A stretch of 64,000 bases of DNA from Adiantum capillus-veneris. Taxonomy: Eukaryota; Streptophyta; Polypodiopsida; Polypodiales; Pteridaceae. The notes beneath the pieces are model-generated. The model searched no databases. It was not told where the DNA came from and worked only from the letters and a program-made list of their open reading frames with translations. The stretch is from contig CM043946.1 in the NCBI GenBank assembly GCA_014529385.2, positions 17,808,077-17,872,076 on the forward strand. Direction: 5' to 3'. Below are positions 12,706-24,438 of the stretch, in pieces (the stretch's first letter is position 1; each line of letters begins with the position of its first letter). Made by a program: the position numbers and the translations under genes.

Positions 12706-12851
12706 GTTACCCTGCAACAACCATTCAACGAGTTGCTCTTCTCTTCTTCTTTTTTGAACTATTATCCAAAGTATATTTACAACATAGTATAGTCAGTGTC
12801 CAGCCGCCCATAGCACAATGGACATATTCTTTAACATCATATTCTTTAACA
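12595..12851 (-). repeat. 3' LTR of C3
   Basis: 257 bp, near-identical to 18116-18346 apart from a (CA)n run of about 40 bases (12662-12702) that is short in the partner. Confidence 0.93.
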
Positions 12852-15800
12852 CTCCCCCTCAAGCTCAGAGTGAGCTTGCATATGATGGATTCCCAATGCT
12901 TTACGAAAGTAGCAAAACTTCTCCTTTCCAAGAGCTTTTGTGAATATATCCGCAAGTTGATCATTTGTCTTCACATACACCAAATCAATCTCACCTGCCA
13001 AAACTTTTTCTCTAATGAAGTGATAATGTACTTCAATGTGTTTAGTGCGAGCATGGTAAACTGGATTCTTTGCCAACATGATGCTGCTAATATTGTCACA
13101 ATATATAATGACACTGTCAAGATAGTCAAAACCAAAGTCTACCATAAGTACTCTCAACCATGACTCTTCACATGCTGCCACTAGCTGCTCCACGATATTC
13201 AGCTTCTGTACTTGATAATGCTACAATTGATTGCTTCTTGCTACTCCAACTTATCATACCATTGCCAATGGAAAATGCATAACCACTTGTAGATCTTCTA
13301 TCCATAAAATCTCCTGCCCAATCTGCATTTGTATAACCATAAAGACAAAGCTTCCCATTCTTTTCATAAAAAAATCCATAACTAACAGTGGCTTTCACAT
13401 ATCTCATAATCCGTCTCACTGCATCAAGATGACTTTTACATGGCTTTTGCATGAATTGACTCACAACACCCACTGCATAACTCAAATTTGGCCTTGTTAT
13501 TGTCAAGTAAATAAGGCTTCCAACCATCTTGCGATACATAGTGACATCGTCAATGTAATTTCCATCATCAAACAACTTCACATTTTGATCAAGAGGTGTA
13601 TCAACCAGTTTGCACGCTGTCATTCCATACTTCTCAAGCATATCCAACACATATTGTCTATGAATCATCCAAATTCCTAATAATGTTTTGACAATTTCAA
13701 TTCCCAAGAAATATCTCAACTCACCAAGGTCCTTCATGTTGAATTCTCTCAACAAACTCTTCTTGACATGCAAAATTTGCTCATCATGACTTCCAGTGAG
13801 AATCAAGTCATCAACATAGATAACAACAACGATGATCTCTCCATCAACATGCTTCAAAAACAATGAGTGATCAGCAGTAGACTGTTTAAATCCAATCTTC
13901 TTCAAGAATCTGGTTATTTTTTCACACCAAGCTCTAGATGCTTGCTTCAAACCATACAATGCTTTCTTCAACTTACACACATAATATGGAAACTCTGGAT
14001 GTTGATAACCCTCTGGCTGTATCATATAAACTTCTTCTTCCAAGTCACCATTCAAGAATGCATTATCCACATCCATTTGCCGTAACTTCCAACCAAACAT
14101 ACTTGCCATTGCTATCACCAATCTGGTTGTTGTCATCTTTGCAACTGGACTAAATGTCTCATCATAATCAAGACCTTTTGTTTGTGCATAACCTTTAGCA
14201 ACAAGCCTCTCTTTGCATCTTTCCACACTACCATCTGACTTGCACTTGACTTTGTATACCCATTTTGAACCAATTGCTTTCTTTCCACTTGGCAAGCGAA
14301 CCAAATCCCAAGTGTCATTCTTCACAAGAGCATCCATCTCATCATCCATAGCTGACTCCCATTATGATTTTCCAATTGCCTCTTGAAAACAAGTAGGCTC
14401 TTTATGTTGCACACGTGAAACCATCTATGCATAATGTGTACGCATGTAACCGTTGTATGTCAATCTATCAACTGGATAACGCACCCTCTCTGATCTTCTC
14501 AAATGTGGTGCACTCTTCTCTTCAACTCTTGCATATGGCGGTACATATTTCTCAATATGCTTACTGCCAGGTGTCCTCAAATGTGGTAAACCATGCTCTT
14601 CATTGAGGCTTTCATCTCCAGAACTCTCTTCAACCACTTTCTTCTTGCCTTTCTCGTCTTGCTTCTTATCTCGCAAACGACCGCTCCATGGGTTGACACT
14701 TCCTGTACTCTCCTCTGCCATATTTGGTCTTGAAATAGTTCTTGTTGATAGTCCTGGCTTATCAACAACATGACGCACATTATCTTGCTCTTCATACTCA
14801 TCTTCTATCATCATTGGCTTTGATTTATACCATGGTTCATGCTCACAAAATCTGACATCTCTACTGACATAAACTTGTCTTGTCGTAGGATCATAGCACT
14901 TGTAAACTTTCTTTTCAACTGGGTAGCCCAAGAATATACACTTCACTGCCTTTGGCTCCATCTTCTTTCTTGCTTCATGTGGCACATGAACATAGCAAAC
15001 ACATCCAAAAACTTTCATGTAGGAAACTGTTGGCTTGATCCCATAAAGTCTCTCATAAGGTGAAATTTCATGAATGGCAACTATTGGTGTTCGATTCATA
15101 ATGTGTACTGCTGTATGAACTGCTTCAGCCCAATATGTTAATGGCATATTCATCTCATTCATCATGGCTCTTGCAATCTCTGCTATGACTCTATTATTTC
15201 TCTTAGCAACTCCATTTTGTTGTGGTATGTATCTGCAAGTAATCTGTCTTCTTATGCCTTGTTCACGTAAGTAATCATCAAAACTGTGTGACATGTACTC
15301 TCCCCCTCCATCTGTACGTAGACATTTAATTTGACAACCATTCTCTTTCTCAACCATAACTTTGAACTCCAAGAATACCTCAAATGCCTCTGACTTTGCC
15401 TTTAGAAAGTAAACCCATGTCATTCTGCTGTAATCATCCATAAATGTGATAAAATATCGACAACCATTTGGTGTAGCATGATCACAAGGTCCCCAAATAT
15501 ATGAATGAACAATTTCCAAAGGACTTTGGCTAATTCTCCCCCTCTTTGGAAATGGTAAACGAGATTGCTTTCCAAAATGACAAGCTTCACAAACATGATC
15601 AAAATTCAATCTGCCAAACTTTGGTAATCCACATACAATTTGATTTGATTGCATATGCTTTAGTCTTCTAAAATTTACATGACCAATCCTCTTATGCCAT
15701 AACTCTGCCCAATTATCTTGAGTGGCTGATTTGTTTGCATACATACCAATGTGTAAACATGGATCTCCAGCTTCCAATGAAAACAAGCGACCTTTCTTTC

Positions 15801-17213
15801 TTCCACGTGCCAATATCTTGCCCGGTCTGTCTTTGTGAAACTCCTCTATGAAGCAGCCATAACGATTAAAACGGACTTGCAACCCTTGATCTATCATTTG
15901 TCCAACTGATGCTAAATTCTTTGTGATTGAAGGTACATATAGAACATCTCCCAATGTGTTGTATGTCCCGTCTTTTTCTAGCAATGGAACTGAACCCACA
16001 TGTGTAATCCGATGCATAGTATCATCACCTGTAGCGACAAACTCATCCTCTTCTAATTTCTCTTTTCTATCAAACCATTCACCATGATATGTCATATGAT
16101 TTGTGGCACCACTATCTAAATACCAATCATCTGTATGATGTGGCTCCACCATGCTTCCAACAACATGCTCCATAGGAAATAAATGTCCACTCCATCTATT
16201 GTCATATATATTTTGATCATGAGGATTGTATCCAGCAAAGTTTCCTCCATGTCTGCCATAAGCTTGGCCTCTTCCACCACGATCACGATTTTGATTTAGC
16301 CTTGTGTAACATTCTCTTTCAAAGTGACCATAAATGCCACATCTGTTACAATATCCATCTCTTTGAGGATGTACAAATCGTCCACCTCCACGTCCACGAG
16401 TTCGGGCTCTCCCCCTGCCTCTTTGGCTATAATCATTGTAACTTTGACTTTGTTGGTTTTGCCATTGACCTCTTCCAGCTTGTTTCCACAACCATAGTTT
16501 CCTCTTCCACCTCTATTGTTTCCACGACCTCTAGAGTAAAAAACCTGATCTCTGGAATTGTTATTTGATGTACAAGGACCTGACTTGCCTAACTTCACCT
16601 CTTCTTGCAAACAAAGGTTTACTAACTCTTCAAAATCAGGCATGTGACCTCGAACAGATATAGATGTATCCAATGACTTGTATTCCGGTCCCAAACCATT
16701 CAATGTCACTGAAACTAAGTCATCATCTGGAACTTCAACATTAATGCTCGCAAGATCTTCCTGTATTTGATTTATCTCTGTCACATAATCTGATATGGAT
16801 CTATTTCCTCGCCATACACAATGTAACCTTTGCTTCAAGTGAACTTTTTGTGGTTCTGTATTGGAGCTGTTCATTCTCGCTAGTATCTCCCATGCTTCCT
16901 TTGGAGATTGAGCCTTCTTCACATGTGGTATAAAGAAGTCACTAATGTATAGTGAAATCCAATGCATCACTTTCCTTGAATTATCGATCCACTTCTTGTA
17001 AGCTTCTACTCCTGCTTGCCATGTTTTATGTACTTCAACATTCTCTCTATTTGGTTCCAAACCAACCTCGGGACACTCTTGTTCACCTGTAATATAATCC
17101 CATAAACCTTTGCCCATGATAAAGTTCTCCATCCTGTAAGACCATATACTGTAGTGCTCTCTGGTCAGCTTCTCTCCAACAATCTGTGTGACTTGAGTTG
17201 AACTTTCTACCAT
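12846..17213 (-). pseudogene. C3 gag-pol polyprotein (Ty1/copia)
   Basis: Reading right to left: gag with UBN2-like region from MVESSTQVTQIVGEKL (start about 17213; the open frame begins earlier at 17291), CCHC knuckle CNRCGIYGHFEREC (near 16330), protease WYLDSGATNHMT (near 16110), GAG-pre-integrase LWHKRIGHV, integrase, RT with YVDDLILTG (near 13810) and RNase H with SSTEAEYRGAA ending in the FTKALGKEKF motif. Frames shift between gag and pol (16296-16491) and near 13170-13190. TAG at 14422-14424 and an in-frame TAA near 14358 break pol. The first catalytic Asp of the integrase is Tyr (VHSYIWGP) and its Glu is Lys (NGVAKRNNR), so the copy is dead. Confidence 0.93.
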
Positions 17214-18115
17214 CTTCACTCTCTCAATTTCTTCCAAAGGATTTTGACAAAATTTCGGCAGAGTTTCGTTTGTATTTGGACAATATCTCAAGTGACAATC
17301 TCAACCAAAGTGCTCATAAACACTGACAGAAAATCTCACTGCCAAGGAAAAATCCATTGACTCACTTTGCCACAGACTGACTCAGTACTATGCATAAATA
17401 CTCTAAAACAATGTCCACATGGACCTATATGCAAATGCAATCCATACGCTGTCCTGTACCACATATCCATACATCCACCTTCTTCCCATAGTCGTAAACG
17501 ACATATGAGGTCTTTCGCGGGGCCAGTTGGGGGTTCGCTCCAGTACCTAATCCACCTTGCCAAGGTACCAAAGCTCCCAAGGCAAGGCTTCAAAAAACCT
17601 CACTCGACCCTCACAAAGGCTGTAGTTTTCCAAAATACATTGACCGCATATCCATACATAACCACAAAATACTCAATTTGACAATATAACCGCCTCAACT
17701 TCTTCCCACAACCTTTCTTACATAGGCGGCTGTCCATAACGGACCCACAACAACCAAACATAATCTTCGATAACACAATATCATGATGCAAAAGATCTAT
17801 GTCGCTCTCCAAAACCTGTGTAAATGCTGAATTCTTCACCTGTAACCTGTAAATCTACTGTCGAGTGCAAAACTGGACATCTCCTATGCTTGTGTGATAT
17901 GGATGTTTGCTGCAGAAAATTGAAGATTTTGGCAAATCTGAGTATGCCAATGCGTCTGGAATGCCCAAAAACATAAAGATAGACTCCTGGATCACTGTAT
18001 TCCGAGTTCGGGTGGGGGAGTTATGACCAAAAAACCTCTCTTTTTTGCTGTTTTCCAGAGCTGCGGAAACCTGTGTATTGACTGTAGCTCCTTAAACTGA
18101 GCTCTGATACCACTT

Positions 18116-18346
18116 TGTAGAGTGCGCAGGTGATGGAGAAGGTAGAAAAGAAGACTACACACACACACCAACACACATTGAGACACACACACACACAATC
18201 GTTACCCTGCAGCAGCCATTCAACGAGTTGCTCTTCTCTTCTTCTTTTTTGAACTATTATCCAAAGTATATTTACAACATAATATAGTCAGTGTCCAGCC
18301 TCCCATAGCACAATAGACATATTCTTTAACATCATATTCTTTAACA
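18116..18346 (-). repeat. 5' LTR of C3
   Basis: 231 bp, TGTTAAAG to CTCTACA on the minus strand, followed after three bases by the primer-binding site. The target duplication TGTAG abuts at 18347. Confidence 0.93.
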
Positions 18347-18351
18347 TGTAG

Positions 18352-19303
18352 TGGTGATTTACTAACAAATGATGTCCATGGCATGTTGCTAAGCATACCC
18401 ATCATTGGGATGGGCTTGGTAGCCGTGGTGTCATCAAGGGAAAGATGAGCTAGACTTGGATAAGTAAAGCTATCATTTGTGGTCTTAGATTGCATTGAGA
18501 CTCGCAACGAAACAACATATGGAGGATCCATCGGACTTACCAAGGGAGTCTCCATTTGCAATAAGGTTGGTTGTTTAGCCTTCCCTGTATCCAAGAATCT
18601 CATGAGACCCGTTGAAGGCATGTGGATCCCCTTGTTCTTTCTCTCTAGCTCAATAACCCTATGGATGACCTCATAAACTTTGTTGTTGTTCCTCCACACT
18701 AGTAGCACCCTTTGTGGATTATAAGACATCTAACCAACCCACGTGATAGGTGTGACCTGTGTATAGGTCGGTTAGAGTTTTCGTTTGTAGTTCATACTCC
18801 TAGTTCCCATTTAAGAATGCTCCATCTAGGATTGAGATGCTAGGGGTGTCTTTTGAACTAGATGCAATGTGGCTCTCTATGGGTTGACCCTTAGTAGTCG
18901 CTAATTCAGGAGCACTCGATTGCTCTCCTAGCAAAGATATTGACATAGGGGCTTTTGCTTTTAACTCTCTTCGTTGATCCGACTTGCGTAAGCTCTTGAT
19001 TTCTTTTTCCCTAGCTGCAATGATATATTGCTCAACCTCTTGCACTTCGGTAAGGCTTCTACCATAAGGTAATATAACCTCGGAGGAAAATAGCTCTGAA
19101 GAGTCAGGGGGTGGAGTGAATGGAGTATTCACATGCACATTCTCTAAGGGCATAGGGTCTACGTTGGTCATGAATGGAGAATTTACTTCCCCACCCCCCT
19201 CATTTACATCGTTAGCTCCATGTTTGGAGCGAGTGGCTCTACTAAAGGTTTCCTTCATGCGGCTAAGCACGCTTGGTCTGGACCGTGGGCCCATGGCATG
19301 CAT
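18352..19303 (-). pseudogene. Element A gag N-terminal region
   Basis: Two minus-strand open pieces, 18800-19303 and 18352-18729. The first contains SVLSRMKETFSRATRSKHGA and an acidic, Glu-rich stretch that may form a short helix. The second starts MSYNPQRVLLVWRNNNK and is cut by C3. Both have close counterparts in element B (40250-40821 and 39760-40008). I do not recognise a domain; by position this is the N-terminal part of gag or a separate upstream ORF. A stop separates the pieces near 18730-18800. Confidence 0.55.
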
Positions 19304-19888
19304 GTCTTTGTTCGATTACCCGAAGCTCTGATGGTCCTCAAAAAGGTCAATTTTTACTTACATGAGGCTAAAATAAGTAATTTTTAAAGGGTGACTGAAG
19401 CCTGAGCTTGAGCGTGGCCTTGGGCTTGGGTCTGGGGAATGTTCATGACCCCAATCCTGCCTTTGAAATTTTTTATCTTATTCTTTTTGAAATTTTTTTT
19501 AATCTTTAATTTTTGGGATAAGGTCTCCGTGGCCGCGCTGCACGTATGAGCACACACACACCTAATCTACTTACAACTAATAGAGCTATTGTTACACACT
19601 AACACAGTACTACAACAACTCATTAGCTAACAGATCTACTTACTGTACTTTACACAAAACTAACATTATGGATCTACTACCTTAATTCTAACACTATATC
19701 ACAGAGAAAAATGCAGTATCTTTCAACACCTTATTAACAAAACAATACACTGCAGCAAAACAAACTCCTTCTCAACACATACATGTTCCTTCTCTACCTT
19801 TCCTACATTTCAAAATGCAGCACAAAGTAGCATAGAGTGCTACTCAAGCTTAATGCAGGGCACTTCCCTGGAAACGGCACCAAAAATA
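19304..19888 (-). other. Untranslated leader of element A with primer-binding site
   Basis: No supportable reading frame. The right end (19865-19882) holds the primer-binding site, minus-strand TGGTGCCGTTTCCAGGGA, a few bases from the LTR. The matching site in element B (41506-41524) reads TGACGCCGTTTCCGGGGA. Such sites fit tRNA-Asp as known for Athila-type elements. Confidence 0.6.
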
Positions 19889-20421
19889 TGCGCGTCTGTT
19901 GCACATGTCAATGCAAGAGACTTGCCAATACACTATGTATGAGAAACAAATGGTTGCAATCACACAACCACATTAATTTAGCAACCTCAAGAGGGCAAGG
20001 GTGTGTCACTCACCACCCTACGCTTGCCTTCGTAGAGGATTCCTCGCCGTGAAGAAGAAGGAGCTACCACCGTGCTACGCTCAACCGCCTCGCTACCGCC
20101 ATGCGGTCGTCTCAATGCTCAATCGCACTCTCTCTCTCTCTCTCTCACGCATACACACACACGCAAGGAGATGAAGAAGAAGAAGATGGAGATGGAGCAA
20201 AAGCACTCTTCAATTGCACAAATGAGAGAATGAGTGATTTTTAGGTCTAGGTGACTTTTATATGAGCTCTCCCCATTCACACGTGGCTCTCCATACTTAG
20301 CCAAATAACCCTTAAATGTTCCTGTTAGAGTGCACCTCTCATCGGCCATCACTCTTACCCTTTTCCTATTGGATCGACAAGCCCGGCCCATGAATACTAA
20401 AGTGGATGCTAGTGGTTAACA
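19889..20421 (-). repeat. LTR shared by elements A and B
   Basis: 533 bp, minus strand TGTTAACC to GCGCA. On its right is a polypurine tract (20422-20432, minus-strand GGAAGGGGGGCA), as expected for a 3' LTR. On its left is a primer-binding site, as expected for a 5' LTR. It contains a TATA box (20255-20263) and a short (CT)n run. It aligns with the split LTR at 41531-41730 plus 54107-54471, apart from the outer ~50 bases. Confidence 0.75.
20255..20263 (-). promoter_or_regulatory. TATA box of the A/B LTR
   Basis: Minus strand ATATAAAAG, conserved in the other LTR as ATATAAAG (54334-54341). The following sequence leads into the (GA)n stretch of the transcribed strand. Confidence 0.55.
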
Positions 20422-20432
20422 TGCCCCCCTTC

Positions 20433-22445
20433 CTGATGTAGATTTCGTCCTTGAAATATAACAGTGCAGCATTGGGATCCACGATAGAAGTACCCGTGTC
20501 AGAAGAAAAACAACATTGTGAAAGCTAAAAGGTAGTATATAGGCGTACAATAAGTGAGATGCATACATAAAATTCTAGGAAATGCAAAAACAAATTCATG
20601 AATTGTAACATTGCCAACTAGAACAAGCGTAGTACCTGAATAAAATGTAATCGAGTTAGGGTCTATTAGGTCGACTCTAAGAGAAGTAAACAAGAGCTAG
20701 AGCTAAAGTAAGTACTAGATTGACCAACATTAATTAAAAAATATCTACTAAAGAGTAGTTAACCATAGGAATGCTCGTCGGGGTCTAAGGACTAGTGATC
20801 TTGTCACTTATACCACTTAAGTGTAATCAAAATAAAATACAAGGAAGTTTGTGCTATTCGCTTTCTCTTTTCTTTATCTTTTTTTTTTCTTCTTCTTTGT
20901 TTTCTTTTTTGTTGCTGTCATAGTTGCTACAAGTAGCTGGGGGACTCAAGGTCTCCAATACCAGCTTGAGCATAAACTAGTTGGGAGACTCGAGGTCTCA
21001 AATACCAGCTTAACACATGGGCTTCCATAACACAAGTCACACTTAGGTGGAATAAGCTAGAGATAACTATATCCTCATAGCCTAAAACATTACTAAAGTT
21101 ACTACAATTAATAGACTATTTAGGAATTAAAGTCACCAATTAAGTGGCCTAGTTTATCCTAAGGTCCTGATACCTACTTAAAGCCAACTAATAGACCAAA
21201 CTCAATAAGAAGAACAAGGTACTAGAAGTTTGAAAAATTTAAAGAATCTAAATTGGCAATGTCACAACTTCATAAATTTTATGCATTGTTAGAATTCAAA
21301 TGACAAGTTGCAAACATGCAAATGTGGAAGCATAGATAAAAGGAAGTACTACACCTAATATAATGGAGAACATCCGTTGTAACATGTAAACATCCATTCT
21401 CGTTGTCCTTCAAAGGCATCCTTATGTAGTCACAAACTGCACAATAGTCACCACCAAACATTCACCTTTCACAGGCACATCAGTGGGAAAAGGTACCAAG
21501 ACCTATTGAACACAATTAAAAAACATAAGGAACCCTAACCTAATTATTTGCACTCCCTGTAGAGAGTCAAGGGAATAGGATATTGTAGAGATTGGGGGGG
21601 GGAAACCTAAGGCTAAACCCCTATCCTCGTCACCAAGAAAAACAAAGTCATCATCCATGAGACCATATGTGCCATTCGTGTAATCATTTAAATCTTCTTC
21701 ATCAATCAGAAGCACCAATGTTTACTAAGAAGGTTACTAGACGCCTATAGTCATCTTGGTCAAAAGGATAGGTTTGTGCAATGGGAGAGACACTCTCTAC
21801 TAAGTATGGATCAGTCGTGGTCAAGAGACATATCAGTCATTCTAACTCCTTAAAATTCCTCTCACATACTAGCGTACCTACCAAATCCCATTCACAGGCA
21901 AGCACCAGAAAGACCATGTGAAACACTTGTGAAAAGTAATGAGGGTACCTCTCACCCAAGGTAGGAGTGGATGACTCTAGCGTACTAGCAATATTTGTAC
22001 ACGCAGATAGATGATGGTTAGAGTGCAAATATTACAAGGGTCGTATTCTTGTGCATATTGCATTTTTATGATTTTGTGTTATGTATAGAACTTGTAAGTT
22101 TCCACATTATTGTTTGGTGGCTCTTGCTCTTTTACTTTTTTATCTTGTTTTTGTGAATATAAGGCTTTATATATACATTCCCTAGGATTGGAGATTGAGA
22201 GGTCAAGGAGGAAGGTTCAGAGGGAAGCAAGTAAATGATGGATGTCAGCAAACACTCCCCCCTTCCTTGGGTAGATCATACCTTTTGGAATGATGTCATC
22301 ACCGTTTGAAACCAATTGTTCCAAGTTGTTATGAGTGAAGGCTTTATCCAATAGTTTTTGACCGCGCTATGCATTTCATCTAGTTGCAAGGGTGGTAAGG
22401 TACTCTCCCATGATTTTATTTACAACGTTGTTGTAGGGGGTGAAC
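20433..22445 (-). other. 3' non-coding region of element B
   Basis: About 2 kb with no supportable gene. It includes a 44-bp direct duplication (units starting 20934 and 20978, each with ACTC.AGGTCTC.AATACCAGCTT) and poly-pyrimidine sequence near 20860-20920. A second polypurine-like tract sits at 22250-22262; on the minus strand it is followed by TGTTTGCTGACATCC and then TATATATAAAG near 22165. That second tract may mark an older LTR boundary, but no partner LTR was found. Confidence 0.45.
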
Positions 22446-24207
22446 TTACAACGGGAGGTGCAAACTCTTCCTTGTTTGTATGGATACAATGGTAGGTGGA
22501 GGTTGTGTCAAATCTTCTATTTCCACATAGGAACTACATGAAGAGCAAGAAGCTTCATTTGAGTTCCCTGTTCCTGAGCTATGTGGAACAAATAGTTCTT
22601 TCTTCGGTACCCAAACTAGCTCTGGAGCGGGTGTGTAGCATTCCATGATTTTTTCCTTTCTGCGATCTTCAATTTATTTTGGAGCCATAGGATTGGGCTC
22701 ACATGGGCTAGGTGACAAGTAAGAGCACAATTTACGTTTTGGCACCTAGATTTGACCATTTTCTTCATAGTAGCCTTGGGCTTCCAATAGATTTTTAGGA
22801 ATCCAACACAACATTTCTTTACATTTCTTGGGGTGAGTGGGACGTCTCTTACCAGGATCCTGTCTTTTAGCACTAGCTATGGTCGCTGAAGAAGCTTTAG
22901 GGACCCACTTGTATGTTTTCTTTGTTATATTGGGATGGGTCTTGTGTGTCTGAAGCTTTATTTCAACTACATTAGTTGAAGCTCTAGAGAGTTGGGCTAT
23001 GGGGACATATGGCTCAACCTCTTCGACATGTAATGTTTTGGGTTTTATTTCCTTAAGAGGCAATATCTCAGGGACTATGTCTTGAGTGGCAGGGCTAAGA
23101 GTTGGTTTTTGTGTTGTGACACCCCCAATCTCCCAATCAATAGTGCATTTGGCCACTATCATCCACGTGCATCCTAGGTTTATATTACCCTCCATAGTTC
23201 CAGTAGGCATGACCAAAAAGTCTTGAGCTACAACCCCATTGTCATAACTGACAGAAGTGTGCCAGATTCCAAAAACCACAAATTTTTTCTTGTTGACATC
23301 CTTGACTTGGATAATACCCTCAGATAGAGGTGGCTTCCCTAACTTACAACACACCCCATATGATAGCAAATAATATTTAGCACCCGTGTCCAATAAGGCG
23401 TTATATAGCACTTTTCCATAGGCACTATTTAGCTCAATAGAGTATCGTAGAGGTGGCTCAAATTCCAATGAATCATCATCAGTGTCTTTAAAAAATACTT
23501 TCGTGATTCCCATATTAGCCTCTTGTTGGCATATAAGATGTTGTGGTCTTTCTCGAGCCTCAACTCTTGCTTGGATCTTTTAAAGCCTGCCTGGTCTTTG
23601 CTTGCTTTCTTGTCATTTATTTTAGCACACACATTTGCTCGATATCGTCGCCTCTTATATCTCTTACTCTTCATGTCTAATTTTTTATTACGGTCGATCT
23701 CTAGTGAAGAGTCGCTAGATGAATTGCTACTTGTGTCTTCTGCTCCCTTGGATAGATTGTCATCTAGGGTACCACTGGGCCCTGAATGGTTTGCCCCCAC
23801 ATTTGCACTAAGATTTAATTCAAATTCTTTGTCCTCAAAGTCAATTTCAATTGATGATTCTGAACCCAAATCGTGTGGGCTATAGTCTTGTGAGACGCTA
23901 CTGGTTCCAATCCCAATCAAACCTTCATCTTGTAGGTCATCAAAAGCTATATGCATTGCTTCTAGCATATTTAAGGGTACAAGTGGTGGAATTTCATCCC
24001 CCTCAGATGTTACCCAAGTCATCCCTTTGTTTTGCCAAGTGTCTATGGTTGCTGCTAGGTGGACCCAATCCACATTGTCCGACTCAATCATCCCAGGTAG
24101 TACATCCATATAAGGAGAATCTTCCCCAACATCAGTGTCCACTTTACACGTGTAACAATACTGCAATGGGGCCAAGTGAACCGTGGTGTCATATCTATGA
24201 TCAATTA
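22446..24207 (-). pseudogene. Element B polyprotein C-terminal part with second retropepsin
   Basis: Open from the C1 junction (24207) to about 23430, then shifted to 22746-23513, then shifted again to 22446-22873. The first part is acidic and Ser-rich with a basic patch (KSKRYKRRRYRANV). The second part has a retropepsin: active site NALLDTGAKYYLLSYGVCCKLG and C-terminal strand INLGCTWMIVAKCTIDWEIG, the usual I-L-G-x-x-W-L pattern. A Pro-rich tail follows. When C1 is removed the frame is continuous with the DGG protease at 37007-37536, so one polyprotein carried two protease-like domains. What would normally follow (RT) is missing. Confidence 0.7.
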
Positions 24208-24212
24208 TAAAC

Positions 24213-24438
24213 TCTTACCATATGCATGTGGTAGTGATGTGTGTGAACACACTAGGACCGCCGGGGCATTTTTTCCCTCTTTAGGAGGTTTTCCCCCCGA
24301 GCATTGTATATACGCCCATCACTCTAGGGCTATCTATCTTTCCATTGCACACTAAGTAACACACTCTCTATTGTGTGGCTTGAGATTCCTTCGTCTTCTC
24401 CAAGTTGTGTGCATTTCTCTGCAACCATAATTACAACA
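24213..24438 (+). repeat. 5' LTR of C1
   Basis: 226 bp, near-identical to 36776-37001. It begins TCTTACC where the partner has TGTTACC, a loss of the terminal TG. A TATATA motif is at about 24306. Confidence 0.93.

Larger units (their letters stand above)
12595..18346 (-). mobile_element. C3: Ty1/copia retrotransposon
   Basis: LTRs at 12595-12851 and 18116-18346 read TGTTAAAG to CTCTACA on the minus strand. They are flanked by the 5-bp duplication TGTAG (12590-12594 and 18347-18351). The primer-binding site TGGTATCAGAGC (minus strand, 18101-18112) is the tRNA-Met-type site used by most plant copia elements. The polypurine tract is at 12852-12862. The left LTR is longer because of a (CA)n expansion at 12662-12702. 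The element is inserted in gag of element A. Confidence 0.95.
6705..20421 (-). mobile_element. Element A: RT-less gypsy-type element, interrupted
   Basis: A minus-strand element, reading right to left: LTR (19889-20421), primer-binding site, leader, gag and protease. It aligns throughout with element B. It is split by C3 (12595-18346) and by a solo LTR (9431-12094), and E1 cuts it off at its left end just after the protease domain. The primer-binding sequence next to the LTR reads TGGTGCCGTTTCCAGGGA on the minus strand. This resembles the tRNA-Asp-type sites known from Athila-like plant elements. No RT or integrase of A is in the window, and whatever followed the protease lies left of E1. Confidence 0.75.

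Noticed and set aside
12609-13163. 184-codon plus-strand frame with poly-His-Thr
   Set aside because: A shadow of the (CA)n tract and the antisense of C3 RNase H.
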